In this document: positions 6,910 through 14,706 of the stretch, one piece after another
Numbering within the stretch: the first letter of the stretch is position 1
Layout: every line of letters starts with the position of its first letter
Assembly: GCA_002404095.1 (NCBI GenBank)
Contig: DHJA01000238.1
Span: forward strand, 4,788-21,464
Reading direction: 5' to 3'
DNA: 16,677 nt
DNA from: Planctomycetaceae bacterium UBA4732
GTDB taxonomy: Bacteria; Planctomycetota; Planctomycetia; Gemmatales; Gemmataceae
Notes under the pieces: model-generated
The model's input: the letters and a program-made list of their open reading frames with translations, nothing else
What the model was told of the DNA's origin: nothing
Databases searched by the model: none
Made by a program: the position numbers and the translations under genes

Positions 6910-7161
6910 ATGATCATTACCCTTCAGCTCAATGCCGAGGTGGAGCGCAAGCTCCAAGAGGAGGCCGCGCGGAACGGCCTGACGGTGGAGGCGTATATCC
7001 AACGTCTGGTGGAGCAAACTGTGGCTCCTCGTCCAATTGTTGCCAAGTTGCCGCCGGAAGAATGGGCGGCGGAATTTCGGGCTTGGGTCGCCAGCCACAA
7101 ACCTTTACCACATATTGCGGATGATGACAGGGAGAGCATCTACGCTGGACGTGGCGAATGA
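6910..7161 (+). CDS. Antitoxin of a PIN-toxin pair (VapB-like, ribbon-helix-helix type)
   Basis: An 83-residue protein starting MIITLQLNAEVERKLQEEA. The short beta-strand followed by two helices (residues 2-38) looks like a ribbon-helix-helix DNA-binding domain. The C-terminal tail, ending DDDRESIYAGRGE, resembles toxin-binding tails of planctomycete and cyanobacterial antitoxins. The downstream PIN gene overlaps by four bases (ATGA), which supports the pairing. I chose the ATG at 6910 because the strand begins there; an upstream in-frame ATG at 6862 would add 16 residues without a better ribosome binding site. A perfect 8-bp palindrome, ggtatacc (6901-6908), lies right before the start and could be part of an autoregulatory operator. 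That is inference. Confidence 0.72.
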   Translation: MIITLQLNAEVERKLQEEAARNGLTVEAYIQRLVEQTVAPRPIVAKLPPEEWAAEFRAWVASHKPLPHIADDDRESIYAGRGE

Positions 7162-7619
7162 GTATACTCCTCGATACCAATATCCTTGCCAGGCTTGCGC
7201 AGCCGACTCACTCCATGCACACGGCCGCTGCGAATGCCGTAAACGAACTGCTTAGACAGGCAGAGGTTCTCTGTATTACGCCCCAGAATCTTTACGAATT
7301 TTGGGTGGTGGCCACGCGGTCGATGACACAGAATGGACTTGGTTTTACGCCTGCCCAAGCCCAGGCCGAACTCGCCCGTCTCAAGGCCGTTTTCATCTTC
7401 ATTGATGACACCCCAGCAGTCTTTCCCCAGTGGGAGCGGCTAGTTGTGCAGCATCAGGTTAGCGGAAAGAACGCCCATGACGCCCACCTTGTAGCAGCAA
7501 TGATCGTTCACCGGATCAATCAAATCCTTACCTTCAACGTCGGCGATTTTCGGCGGTATCAAAGCATCACGATCCTGGACCCACGCCAGATAGTCGCTTC
7601 AAAGCCGCCCATCCCTTGA
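7158..7619 (+). CDS. PIN-domain ribonuclease toxin (VapC-like)
   Basis: A 153-residue PIN-domain protein, probably an RNase toxin controlled by the upstream antitoxin. The acidic metal-binding residues are visible: D6 in LLDTNIL, E47 in NLYEFWVV, D108 in KNAHDAHLVA and D130 in FNVGDFRRY. Length and motif spacing fit VapC-type toxins. It starts at the ATG at 7158, overlapping the antitoxin stop codon, so translation is coupled. Its 3' end overlaps the convergent cstA gene by 21 bases (7599-7619). The cellular RNA target is unknown. Confidence 0.88.
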   Translation: MSILLDTNILARLAQPTHSMHTAAANAVNELLRQAEVLCITPQNLYEFWVVATRSMTQNGLGFTPAQAQAELARLKAVFIFIDDTPAVFPQWERLVVQHQVSGKNAHDAHLVAAMIVHRINQILTFNVGDFRRYQSITILDPRQIVASKPPIP

Positions 7620-9815
7620 TAAAGGCTCCGGCCGCGTCGGAATCAGTCCGACCGCCACCGCCACACACCGCGCCGCCGCCAGCATCAGCAGCGTCAATAC
7701 GCACGTCACCACGAATACCGTCGTCGCCATGCTCAGCGAGCCTTTCAACACTTGCCCGGTCCAGATCATCGACGGGAAGCTATAGCGACACATTTGGTAC
7801 GCTGCCGTCATCGTCGTGGACAGCACGAACAGCATCGGCAGCAGCGTCACCCAGGCGTAACGGCCGCGGCCGGTGTTGACGAGCAGCGTCGTCACGACAC
7901 TCAGCGCCACCACGGCCAGCAGTTGATTGGCGATGCCGAACATCGGCCAAATCGTGTCAATGGAGCCGGTGTAAACGAGGACGCCCCAGCCCAGCGTCAC
8001 CGCCAGCGTTGACAGGATCGCGCCCGGCGGCCAGTCCGTTTGCTCGAATTTCGGATATAGTTTACCTAACATCTCTTGTAAAAGGAAGCGGGCGATGCGC
8101 GTGCCGGTGTCGATGGTCGTGAGGATGAACAACGCCTCGAACATGATGGCGAAGTGATACCAGTATTTCATTAGCCCGGCCACGGCCCCTGGGTCGTTAG
8201 TCCAGTCGAGCGCGTCGCTGAGGATGAACGACATGCCGACGGCCAGCGTCACGGCGCCGCCGGTGCGGCCGCGCAGCGATTCGTTGCCGACCATGCGTTC
8301 GACGTGAGCCAGATCGTATTTGTCGTCGTTGACCGGCAGGTGCGACGTATCGGCGTTGCCGAGTTCCGTGTACAGCTTATCGAGCTGCCCCTGCCATTTC
8401 GCGGTCTTGTCGAGACCGACGTTGATGTCGTAGTAGAGGTGGGGCGGCAGCGACGCCGCGGCGATCAGGGCGACGATGCCGACTATCCCTTCCATGAGCA
8501 TAGCGCCGTAGCCGATGGGCCGGATTTGGCTCTCCTTGTCGATCATCTTCGGCGTCGTACCGGACGACACCAGGGCGTGGAAGCCGGAGATCGAGCCGCA
8601 CATGATGCAGATGAACACGAACGGAAACAGGCCGCCGGGGAACGTCGGACCGCCTTCCTGAAAGACCGGATTTAGCATCGGCGACGGCAATACCGGGTTG
8701 GCGACGAACACCGCCGCGATAAGCAGGAGGACCGTGCCGATTTTGAGGAAACTGGAAAGATAATCTCGCGGACAAAGCAGCATCCAGACCGGCAGCACCG
8801 AGGCGATGAAGCCGTAGGCCATGAGCGCGAAAACGGTCTGGCCCTTGGTTAGCGAGAACACGCTTTCCAGCGGCGACCCCGGTATCCAGGCGCCGGCGAC
8901 CGTCGCGGCCAACACCGCGGCCGCCCCGATCAGCGACGCCTCGACAATGCGCCCTTTGCGGATACGGTACATATACAAACCGACGAACAGGGCGATGGGG
9001 ATGGTGGCGGCGATGGTGAACGTGCCCCAGGAACTGCCTTTGACGAGCTGTTGGCAGCCCGCAACAAGCGTCACGACGCCCTTCGTGTCGGCCACTAAGC
9101 CCCCACGGTCCTCCGGCGCCTGGATCAGGAAGGACTCGGGCCGCTCCTCCGGCGGTTGGTCGGCTGCGTAGCGGATCCGGCAGCCGCCAGGGAAGCAGTA
9201 GACTTTAGGCTCAGGCGCCTCTTCGGGCCGCGACTGCCCCGGAGGCAGAGTGATTTCCATGCCGGCGGGCAGCGCCACTTCCTCGCCGCCCAGCGCCTTG
9301 ACGACGACGAAACCCAGCCCGGCCAAGGCGATGACCACGATGAACAGAATGGCGACGGACGTGACGGTATAGGCCCACGGCCCAAGTTCGGCGCGGGCGA
9401 TCTCGGCCAGCGATTTGCCGTCGCGGCGCACCGACGCGGCCAGCACCATCATGTCCTGCACGGCCCCGGCGAGGCAGACGCCGATCACCAGCCATAACAG
9501 ACCCGGCATGTAGCCATATTGAATGGCGAGGACGGGGCCGATGAGCGGGCCGGCGCCGGAGATGGCCGCGAAGTGATGGCCGAACAGCACCCATTTGTTG
9601 GTGGGGTGGTAGTTCTGGCCGTCGTTGAAGCGGTGAGCGGGCGTCGGCCGGGCGTCGTCGAGGACGGCGACCTTGGCGGCGAGAAAGGCGCTGTAATAGC
9701 GGTAGGCGATGGCCAGCACACACAGGGCGCCCAACAACAGCGGCATGGCGTGTAGCAGCGGCCCGTTAGGCCCGGTTTCATAGAGCGAGAAGTGCCGTTG
9801 AAGCAGGTCGGACAC
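7599..9815 (-). CDS. cstA: Carbon starvation protein CstA-family peptide/pyruvate transporter
   Basis: Integral inner-membrane transporter of the CstA family, which imports peptides or pyruvate in characterised bacteria. The 738-residue product has many hydrophobic helices and the family signature [20 protein letters not shown] (65-84) followed by [13 protein letters not shown]. Compared with my memory of E. coli CstA, where VVVKAL is followed almost at once by SPWG, this protein has about 85 extra residues (176-259) between [10 protein letters not shown] and [17 protein letters not shown]. The extra segment is soluble, Pro/Glu-rich, and contains Cys207, Cys212 and Cys254. The GTG start at 9815 has a strong gggagg (9822-9827) six bases upstream. 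The gene stands alone on this strand. Transporter family is firm; substrate is inferred. Confidence 0.92.
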   Translation of the reverse strand: MSDLLQRHFSLYETGPNGPLLHAMPLLLGALCVLAIAYRYYSAFLAAKVAVLDDARPTPAHRFNDGQNYHPTNKWVLFGHHFAAISGAGPLIGPVLAIQYGYMPGLLWLVIGVCLAGAVQDMMVLAASVRRDGKSLAEIARAELGPWAYTVTSVAILFIVVIALAGLGFVVVKALGGEEVALPAGMEITLPPGQSRPEEAPEPKVYCFPGGCRIRYAADQPPEERPESFLIQAPEDRGGLVADTKGVVTLVAGCQQLVKGSSWGTFTIAATIPIALFVGLYMYRIRKGRIVEASLIGAAAVLAATVAGAWIPGSPLESVFSLTKGQTVFALMAYGFIASVLPVWMLLCPRDYLSSFLKIGTVLLLIAAVFVANPVLPSPMLNPVFQEGGPTFPGGLFPFVFICIMCGSISGFHALVSSGTTPKMIDKESQIRPIGYGAMLMEGIVGIVALIAAASLPPHLYYDINVGLDKTAKWQGQLDKLYTELGNADTSHLPVNDDKYDLAHVERMVGNESLRGRTGGAVTLAVGMSFILSDALDWTNDPGAVAGLMKYWYHFAIMFEALFILTTIDTGTRIARFLLQEMLGKLYPKFEQTDWPPGAILSTLAVTLGWGVLVYTGSIDTIWPMFGIANQLLAVVALSVVTTLLVNTGRGRYAWVTLLPMLFVLSTTMTAAYQMCRYSFPSMIWTGQVLKGSLSMATTVFVVTCVLTLLMLAAARCVAVAVGLIPTRPEPLSRDGRL

Positions 9816-9869
9816 GGTGAGCCTCCCAAGGTCGATAATAGCGGGAACGTCATTTCAGCTTGGAGCGCT

Positions 9870-9878
9870 AGTATACCA
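9870..9878 (-). promoter_or_regulatory. Extended -10 promoter candidate for cstA
   Basis: On the minus strand this reads TGGTATACT, a TGn extended -10 element with TATACT. No good -35 is visible, as is allowed for extended -10 promoters. The implied leader before the GTG at 9815 is roughly 50 bases. Pattern-based only. Confidence 0.35.
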
Positions 9879-10101
9879 TCCGACGCAGGCGGAGGGACGA
9901 CCAATCAGCCGATCAAACCAAGCCGATTTTTGTTGACGTGCGACCAGAACGGATTACCATATCCTGCAGGTGCGGAAATCGATGATGGGCGGGCTGCCAT
10001 GCAAGCGGAAGCGCCCCCCATCCCCGCGATAGACGGCGAATCCGTGCTGCGTTGGCGGGTGTTACGCTGCCCCATCATGATTCAGCGAAAAAGGAGAAAC
10101 A

Positions 10102-10386
10102 ATGGAATGGGAATTACTGGCTATCACGGTTGGTATCCTACTGGCGGTGTTGGTTTCCTATGGGAGTACAACCGCGCGCCTCCGGGGCATTGAGCGGAAG
10201 CTGAACGCGCTGCTCAGGCATCACGGCGTCGATCCGACACAAGGCCTCCTCCTGTCTGATCGCGTCAAGCAGCTAGCGGCCGATCCTGGGCGGAAGATCG
10301 AAGCCATAAAGGTCTACCGCGAGGAAACGGGCGCCTCACTGGCCGAGGCCAAAGAAGCGATCGAGTCGTTTACCATTAGCAAGTAG
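10102..10386 (+). CDS. Small membrane-anchored protein with ribosomal L7/L12 C-terminal-like domain
   Basis: A 94-residue protein. Residues 4-23 form one transmembrane helix (LLAITVGILLAVLVSYG), followed by a basic helix (ARLRGIERKLNALLRHHG). A C-terminal segment of about 40 residues (KIEAIKVYREETGASLAEAK) closely resembles the L7/L12 C-terminal fold, which normally binds translation factors. Similar small proteins occur in many bacteria; their function is not established. The start at 10102 is supported by aaggag (10091-10096). The 286 bases upstream, back to the cstA start, contain no gene that I can support; this gene must have its promoter there. Confidence 0.75.
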   Translation: MEWELLAITVGILLAVLVSYGSTTARLRGIERKLNALLRHHGVDPTQGLLLSDRVKQLAADPGRKIEAIKVYREETGASLAEAKEAIESFTISK

Positions 10387-10566
10387 CGCCCGCGCCGACC
10401 AAGGCGCTTCAGCAGAAGAGAAAAAGGGGTAAGAGGCGCCTCATTAAGAAAAGTTGCGACGCCATGCCTTTTCCTTCTTGGGCGGCGAGTGGAACGAACG
10501 AAGTGGTTGTCAGGCGCTTCTGGAGTAACATAACCTTCGGCGAATGCTTGGCGGCGAGGTAATGCG

Positions 10567-10980
10567 GTGAACCGAACGCAATTGCAACAACTCGCGGAGG
10601 AGCGTGTACGCGACGCCGAGGCTCTCCTGAAAGCCGGCCAGTGGTCTGGGGCATACTATCTTGCCGGCTATGCGGTCGAATGTGGACTGAAGGCGTGCAT
10701 CGCCAGGCTGACAAACCAGCACGACTACCCCGATAAAGATCTGGCACAGCGGAGCTATACGCACAAAATCGACGTCTTGGTCGAGGTCGCGGGATTGACG
10801 TTTCAACGCAACACCGACCGGGCGGCGAATCCGGCTTTCGGGGCCAATTGGCTGCTCGTCATAGGCTGGGACGAGAAGGCTCGTTATCAGTTCTGGACTG
10901 AGGCACAAGCCCGCGAGCTTTTCGTTGCCGTAGCGGATGTAACCAATGGGGTGATGCAATGGGTCAGGGGTCGCTGGTGA
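10567..10980 (+). CDS. HEPN-domain protein
   Basis: A 137-residue all-helical HEPN-domain protein. The hallmark is the segment SGAYYLAGYAVECGLKACIA (about 27-46) in the first helix pair. A candidate catalytic motif R62-S-Y-T-H66 follows, with R and H three residues apart, close to the Rx4-6H motif of HEPN RNases but one residue shorter than usual. HEPN proteins often act as toxins or RNases next to an MNT nucleotidyltransferase antitoxin, but no MNT motif is present in the neighbour here. The start is a GTG at 10567, preceded by ggcgagg. The 3' end overlaps the next gene's ATG by one base (TGATG), implying translational coupling. The 180 bases before the gene show no gene and no convincing promoter. 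Confidence 0.82.
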   Translation: MNRTQLQQLAEERVRDAEALLKAGQWSGAYYLAGYAVECGLKACIARLTNQHDYPDKDLAQRSYTHKIDVLVEVAGLTFQRNTDRAANPAFGANWLLVIGWDEKARYQFWTEAQARELFVAVADVTNGVMQWVRGRW

Positions 10981-11357
10981 TGGACGAGATCAATGCGGGC
11001 GCCGAACTGGTCCGCGAATTTGACAAATATGAACCGGTTAAGGTCGCCTTTTGGCTTAAGGCCGGCGATGACGAGTATAGGTACCTCTACATCGCGTCCG
11101 AGGGAATTGAGGCAGGTAACAAAACGGCGGCTTACATAGAGGTGTTGCGGCTGGCGGACAAGATTCAATCGCCCTTCCTCGATCCTTTCCGGGTGAAGCT
11201 CCTCACCGCGAAAGATCCGTTGGCCGAAGCCGCGGCGGAGGTCAACGAGCGCTTTGCCGGTCGCATGGCAACCCGTTTCGGGGGCAGGTCGTTCGGCGGC
11301 GTCAGCGTAGATGATGTGTATATCTACCCATCGCCCTTACCCGCCACCGCGCCCTGA
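10980..11357 (+). CDS. Small conserved protein, coupled partner of the HEPN gene, function unknown
   Basis: A 125-residue protein with ATG at 10980 overlapping the HEPN stop codon (TGATG); an ATG at 10959 in the same frame would add seven residues. I recognise the pattern of a widespread family of small uncharacterised proteins rather than a named one: VKVAFWLKAGDDEYRYLYIAS near the N-terminus, an AxxDPLAEAA segment in the middle and a VDDVYIYP ending. It has no membrane segment, no signal peptide and no nucleotidyltransferase GS motif, so it is not a standard MNT antitoxin. Coupling to the HEPN gene suggests that the two act together, for example as inhibitor and RNase; that is inference. 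Its last 21 bases overlap the end of the convergent YfhO-like gene. Confidence 0.65.
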   Translation: MDEINAGAELVREFDKYEPVKVAFWLKAGDDEYRYLYIASEGIEAGNKTAAYIEVLRLADKIQSPFLDPFRVKLLTAKDPLAEAAAEVNERFAGRMATRFGGRSFGGVSVDDVYIYPSPLPATAP

Positions 11358-14000
11358 GAAAGAAAACGCGGCCGCGCCAATCAGCAGGATCGCGACCAAC
11401 GCCGCCGCGCCCAAGCTCAACTCCCGTCCGCGACGGTACGATTCCGGTTCAAAGGTAAAGACGATCTCACATGGACCCGATGGCACGGCCACGGCGCGGA
11501 AGAGGAAGTCGGCGCGATGAATTTCCGTCGGCCGGCCGTTGACTGTACACTTCCAGCCGGGGAACCATACGTCCGTCAGCACCAGCCAGCCGGCCGGCCC
11601 CTCTTCGCGCACTTCCACGCGATTCGGCCGGTAATCCCATACGTTGGCGGCGCGATACGCGCCGTCCGCTGGCGTCACGGCGAACTCGTCGCGCCAGTCC
11701 TCCAACAAGACGGTTTGATGAAAGTCCGTCTGCTTCATGGCGTCCGGCAGCCGCGGCCGATCCGGCAGAGGTTCGGCTCGTGGAACTACGAATGCACGAG
11801 AAAAAGCCTCCGGATTCTCCCATAACTCATAAGGAGGCAGCCGGCAGACGCCGCCCATCGTGAAGTTATACGCTTGAGCATCGTCGTCTTCGAGAACGCG
11901 GCGCCAGCCAGGTTCGGCCGCTGGGACGTGGCCGTTCGGCTGGTCCTTCACGTCGCGCGGTTGGAGGAGATAGCGCACGCCGAGAAGATCGACGAGCCGC
12001 TTGTCATGGACGGGAACGCGCTTGAGGATCGGCTGACCGAAAATGCCGACGAACGGCCGCATCGGCTCGGGATCGTCCCTTATTAACTGGAGGTAATCGC
12101 GGAAACGATGTACATCGAGTGGACTGTAGCCGCCGACTGTTTCCAAGCCGTACATCAGGGCAAGCGGACATCCTTCACCCAAGGCGCTATGACCATTCTC
12201 GCCGTCGATGCAACAGTCCAGCACGCGCCAGCGGACGTTGGTTTGGTCCGCTTCCCTCCGGTCGATGACCGCGCGCACACATGCCGACGGCCTATAGAGG
12301 TCTCTTTCGTCGCGACCATCAACCAGTGGCCAGGACATGGCCCATAGGTCGAGCAGCAGCAGACTTAGCCACGACAGCGTAACGAAAGTGGCCGACTCGC
12401 TCCGCGAGTCGGTTGAGCGAATGCCGCTCGCGGAGCGAGCGGCCCACCCTGGGCGGAGGCGTGTGACCAGCAGCAATAACCCCGCGGGAATCAGCACGAA
12501 TAGCGCCGCCGCGTAAAGCGGGACACGGCTTAACCCGCCTTCCCACGCATCGCGCGCGAACTCGCTGATGAAGTCGATAACTCCCGCCGTCAAGGCGAAC
12601 GCGACGAGGACAAGACATACAATCCGCCGTCCGCGCGACCATGCCGCCGCTTTCTCAAACAGGGCGTCGGTAGTAACGCCGACGAGAAGGGCCGTCGGCA
12701 ACGCCGCGACGATCAGCAGGCGGACGTGCAGCCGGAAGGCGCCAAAGCCAAGCCATCGGCGTTCCTGGAGCAGTGTGCCGCCGCCCAGGGCCAGCGCCCA
12801 CAGCAAGACCCACACCCCTGTCTGCCAGCGGACGCGGCCGCCGCGCAGCACCGGCGCCAGCAACGCCGCCGCCAGCCATAGAACGCCCAGTCCCGCCCGT
12901 TGTTCCCAGCGATCATCAACGGCAGACGACGGCCCTACTAGCTGATGAATCATGGGCGCGAATTCCCGCGCCAAATCGTCGGGCGGAACGCCGGGGCCGC
13001 GGCTGGCCTGCGAAGCCGCTTCCAGCATCGGCAGCAACTGCACCGCGCTCAAGGCGCCCGCGATCAGCGCCATCCACATACCGACGCCCGCCCAGCGCAT
13101 CAACGCCGTCAGCGTGAGAGTGGCCGACTCGCTCCGCGAGTCGGTTGAGCGAATGCCGCTCGCGGAGCAAGCGGCCCACTTTCCATCGCCGGCCGATAAA
13201 GTGGCCGACTCGCTCCGCGAGTCGGTTGAGCGAATGCCGCTCGCGGAGCGAGCGGCCCACTTTCTATCGCCGGCCGATAAAGTGGCCGACTCGCTCCGCG
13301 AGTCGGTTGAGCGAATGCCGCTCGCGGAGCGAGCAGCCCACTTTCCATCGCCGGCCGATTCGAGGGCGGTCCCCAGCGTCCACGCCGCCGCGAACAAGGC
13401 CGAATAAAACGTCCATTGCGGATGGGTAGATAGCACTATTAAGGCAAACACCGCGCCTGCGGCGGTGGCCCGAACCAAGCTGCCGCGACGGATCGCCGCT
13501 TCCAACAGCAATAACAAGAGCGGCAGCCATGCCAGGCCGATGAGAATGTAATGGCCGGCGTCGAGCAGATGAAACATCCATTTGCCAGCGAACATGTAGC
13601 CGATAGCCGCCGCCATCGCTCCCGCCTGGCCCAGACCCTGGGAACGGGCATAGGGATACATACACCAGCCGGCCAGGATAACGTGCGCTACCAAGAGCCA
13701 GCTGAGGGCCGACCCAACAGCTTCCGGCGGCAGCAGGAACAAAATCCAATGTGGAGGGTAAAAGGCGGCGAGCTGAATGTCGTGGACGAACGGCGCGCCG
13801 CCAAACGGATCGGGCCACCAGAGCGGCAGTTCGCCGGTGTCGCGCCAGGAGCGGACGAGGAAGGTCTTGGCCGGGATGTGTTCGGCGATCAGGTCGGAGC
13901 TTGGCGAATAGAGCGTCGCGGTCGGGTGCAATACGAGGCGGCCGAAGAAGATTAGGCCGAGTACGGCGAGGAGGATGTAGGGGCGGAGATGGATGAGCAA
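11337..14000 (-). CDS. Large YfhO-like membrane protein with in-frame repeat insertions
   Basis: An 887-residue polytopic membrane protein like the YfhO/GT-C-type family. Near the N-terminus it has a first helix (about 8-20), SDLIAEHIPAKTF (35-47) and GELPLWWPDPFGGAPFVHD (56-74); this resembles the catalytic-loop region of GT-C glycosyltransferases and YfhO. Multiple helices follow, then a soluble C-terminal beta domain (PGWKCTVNGRPTEIHRADF) and a final helix. YfhO homologues take part in glycosylation of cell-wall or lipid-linked polymers; the role here is inferred. Start: TTG at 14000 with agagg five bases upstream; the frame stays open to 14240 but would then overlap the neighbouring gene. 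Residues of about 214-294 and 518-538 are encoded by palindromic repeats. It is the last gene of a minus-strand operon. Confidence 0.78.
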   Translation of the reverse strand: MLIHLRPYILLAVLGLIFFGRLVLHPTATLYSPSSDLIAEHIPAKTFLVRSWRDTGELPLWWPDPFGGAPFVHDIQLAAFYPPHWILFLLPPEAVGSALSWLLVAHVILAGWCMYPYARSQGLGQAGAMAAAIGYMFAGKWMFHLLDAGHYILIGLAWLPLLLLLLEAAIRRGSLVRATAAGAVFALIVLSTHPQWTFYSALFAAAWTLGTALESAGDGKWAARSASGIRSTDSRSESATLSAGDRKWAARSASGIRSTDSRSESATLSAGDGKWAACSASGIRSTDSRSESATLTLTALMRWAGVGMWMALIAGALSAVQLLPMLEAASQASRGPGVPPDDLAREFAPMIHQLVGPSSAVDDRWEQRAGLGVLWLAAALLAPVLRGGRVRWQTGVWVLLWALALGGGTLLQERRWLGFGAFRLHVRLLIVAALPTALLVGVTTDALFEKAAAWSRGRRIVCLVLVAFALTAGVIDFISEFARDAWEGGLSRVPLYAAALFVLIPAGLLLLVTRLRPGWAARSASGIRSTDSRSESATFVTLSWLSLLLLDLWAMSWPLVDGRDERDLYRPSACVRAVIDRREADQTNVRWRVLDCCIDGENGHSALGEGCPLALMYGLETVGGYSPLDVHRFRDYLQLIRDDPEPMRPFVGIFGQPILKRVPVHDKRLVDLLGVRYLLQPRDVKDQPNGHVPAAEPGWRRVLEDDDAQAYNFTMGGVCRLPPYELWENPEAFSRAFVVPRAEPLPDRPRLPDAMKQTDFHQTVLLEDWRDEFAVTPADGAYRAANVWDYRPNRVEVREEGPAGWLVLTDVWFPGWKCTVNGRPTEIHRADFLFRAVAVPSGPCEIVFTFEPESYRRGRELSLGAAALVAILLIGAAAFSFSGRGGG
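12388..12447. repeat. 60-bp palindromic element, single copy inside the YfhO-like gene
   Basis: Starts gtggccgactcgctccgcga and ends gcggagcgagcggcccac. It contains two hairpins: gactcgc/gcgagtc and ccgctcgc/gcgagcgg. It is identical over 60 bp to the copy at 13201-13260, lies in the same reading frame (offset 732 bases, divisible by three) and encodes the same AARSASGIRSTDSRSESAT peptide. Confidence 0.9.
13120..13359. repeat. Three tandem 81-bp repeats carrying the 60-bp palindrome, inside the YfhO-like gene
   Basis: Units begin at 13120, 13201 and 13282; the period is exactly 81 bp (27 codons), so the reading frame is kept. Each unit is the 60-bp palindromic element plus a 21-bp spacer (tttccatcgccggccgataaa). 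The three units differ by only single private substitutions: 13169 (Arg to Cys in the protein), 13265 (Gly to Arg) and 13335 (silent). Such near identity suggests recent tandem expansion. Confidence 0.93.
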
Positions 14001-14050
14001 AGGAACCTCTGTTGGAAGCCGTCCTAATACCTGCGATGTGATCGCGAGTC

Positions 14051-14329
14051 TTATTGCGTCGGTCCTGTTTGCTTGGGCGCGTCTGGCGCGGCGGCGCGCC
14101 CCCCAAGCAAGCCGATGAACGCCCCGGCCGTCATCTTGAACACCGTTTCGCACGCGGTCGAGAGTTGCGTCTGCGCCGGGGTGGGATCTTTGGGAGCGAA
14201 AATCGCCATCGCTACCATGCCGACGAACGTCAGGACGCACAGAGCGGAGTTGACCCAGATCAACAGTTTGAAAAGCGGATTAATCGTGATAACGGCTTGG
14301 ACGGCAAGCGATTTCGGTTTTACGGGCAT
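14051..14329 (-). CDS. Small two-helix membrane protein, hypothetical
   Basis: A 92-residue protein starting MPVKPKSLAVQAVITINPLF; family not recognised. Hydrophobic segments at about 19-44 (FKLLIWVNSALCVLTFVGMV) and a weaker one at 64-77 (FKMTAGAFIGLLGG), with a soluble connecting stretch and a polar Pro/Gln-rich tail, suggest a small inner-membrane protein. The ATG at 14329 has a gagg about seven bases upstream. It lies between a small gene ending 17 bases before it and the YfhO-like gene starting 50 bases after it, all on the same strand, so the three probably form an operon. Confidence 0.65.
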   Translation of the reverse strand: MPVKPKSLAVQAVITINPLFKLLIWVNSALCVLTFVGMVAMAIFAPKDPTPAQTQLSTACETVFKMTAGAFIGLLGGRAAAPDAPKQTGPTQ

Positions 14330-14346
14330 GATCGACCTCGGGGCCG

Positions 14347-14592
14347 CTAGTAATGGCGGACGATCTCGCCCGTGGTCAAGTCGATCTCGGTGGTAAGGCG
14401 TGGGTGGCGGAACGCACTCCAGGCGATGGCGGCCATGGAGCGGAGGAACGCCGACGGACGGACGGCGACGACTTCGGCGGGGTCGGGAGGCGGAACGCCA
14501 GCGGCCGGCAAGTCTGCGACAATCGCGGAGTCATTCTCTCGGGCGGGAGCCGCATCGACAACGGTCGGCTTGACGTGCTGTAGGCTACTCAT
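14347..14592 (-). CDS. Small hypothetical protein, first gene of the YfhO-like operon
   Basis: An 81-residue protein starting MSSLQHVKPTVVDAAP; I do not recognise it. The first half is low-complexity, Ala/Pro-rich and probably disordered. The second half (SAFLRSMAAIAWSAFRHPRL, then TTEIDLTTGEIVRHY) has an amphipathic or weakly hydrophobic helix and a polar end. The ATG at 14592 has a strong gaggggg about eight bases upstream, and a sigma70-like promoter lies 74 bases further up, which together favour a real gene. Confidence 0.6.
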   Translation of the reverse strand: MSSLQHVKPTVVDAAPARENDSAIVADLPAAGVPPPDPAEVVAVRPSAFLRSMAAIAWSAFRHPRLTTEIDLTTGEIVRHY

Positions 14593-14665
14593 GGGTTCGA
14601 CCCCCTCGCTGGCTTTCGGGCTTTCTTAATTTGTACTCTTCGAGTCCTTAGCCAGATTTGATTCT

Positions 14666-14695
14666 ATACTAGGGGGCGTTGCTAAGAAATGACAA
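14666..14695 (-). promoter_or_regulatory. Sigma70-like promoter candidate for the operon starting at 14592
   Basis: Read on the minus strand: TTGTCA (14690-14695), 18 bases, then TAGTAT (14666-14671). It lies in the gene-free gap upstream of the 14592 start. An alternative -10, TATAGA, three bases further on gives a 21-base spacer and fits less well. Pattern-based only. Confidence 0.4.
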
Positions 14696-14706
14696 ACCGT
14701 CGGCAA

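Noticed and set aside
9933..9960. TTGACG ... TACCAT as a promoter for the 10102 gene
   Set aside because: The -35 is good, but the -10 is poor and the leader would be over 130 bases; not strong enough to list as a feature.
11337..11357. Both convergent gene pairs (7599-7619 and 11337-11357) overlap by exactly 21 bases
   Set aside because: The two overlaps share no sequence similarity that I can see, and short convergent overlaps are common; most likely coincidence.
13120..13359. CRISPR array
   Set aside because: The units are contiguous 81-bp tandem copies with identical spacers, lie inside a coding frame and have no cas genes nearby.
13109..13407. Open frames on both strands across the tandem repeat array
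   Set aside because: They are produced by the palindromic, stop-free repeat itself; only the frame continuous with the YfhO-like protein has membrane-protein sequence on both sides.
14001..14240. Upstream extension of the YfhO-like reading frame to 14240
   Set aside because: The extra 80 residues are Arg-rich, would overlap the small membrane-protein gene at 14051-14329, and the TTG at 14000 has its own agagg site just before the first membrane helix.
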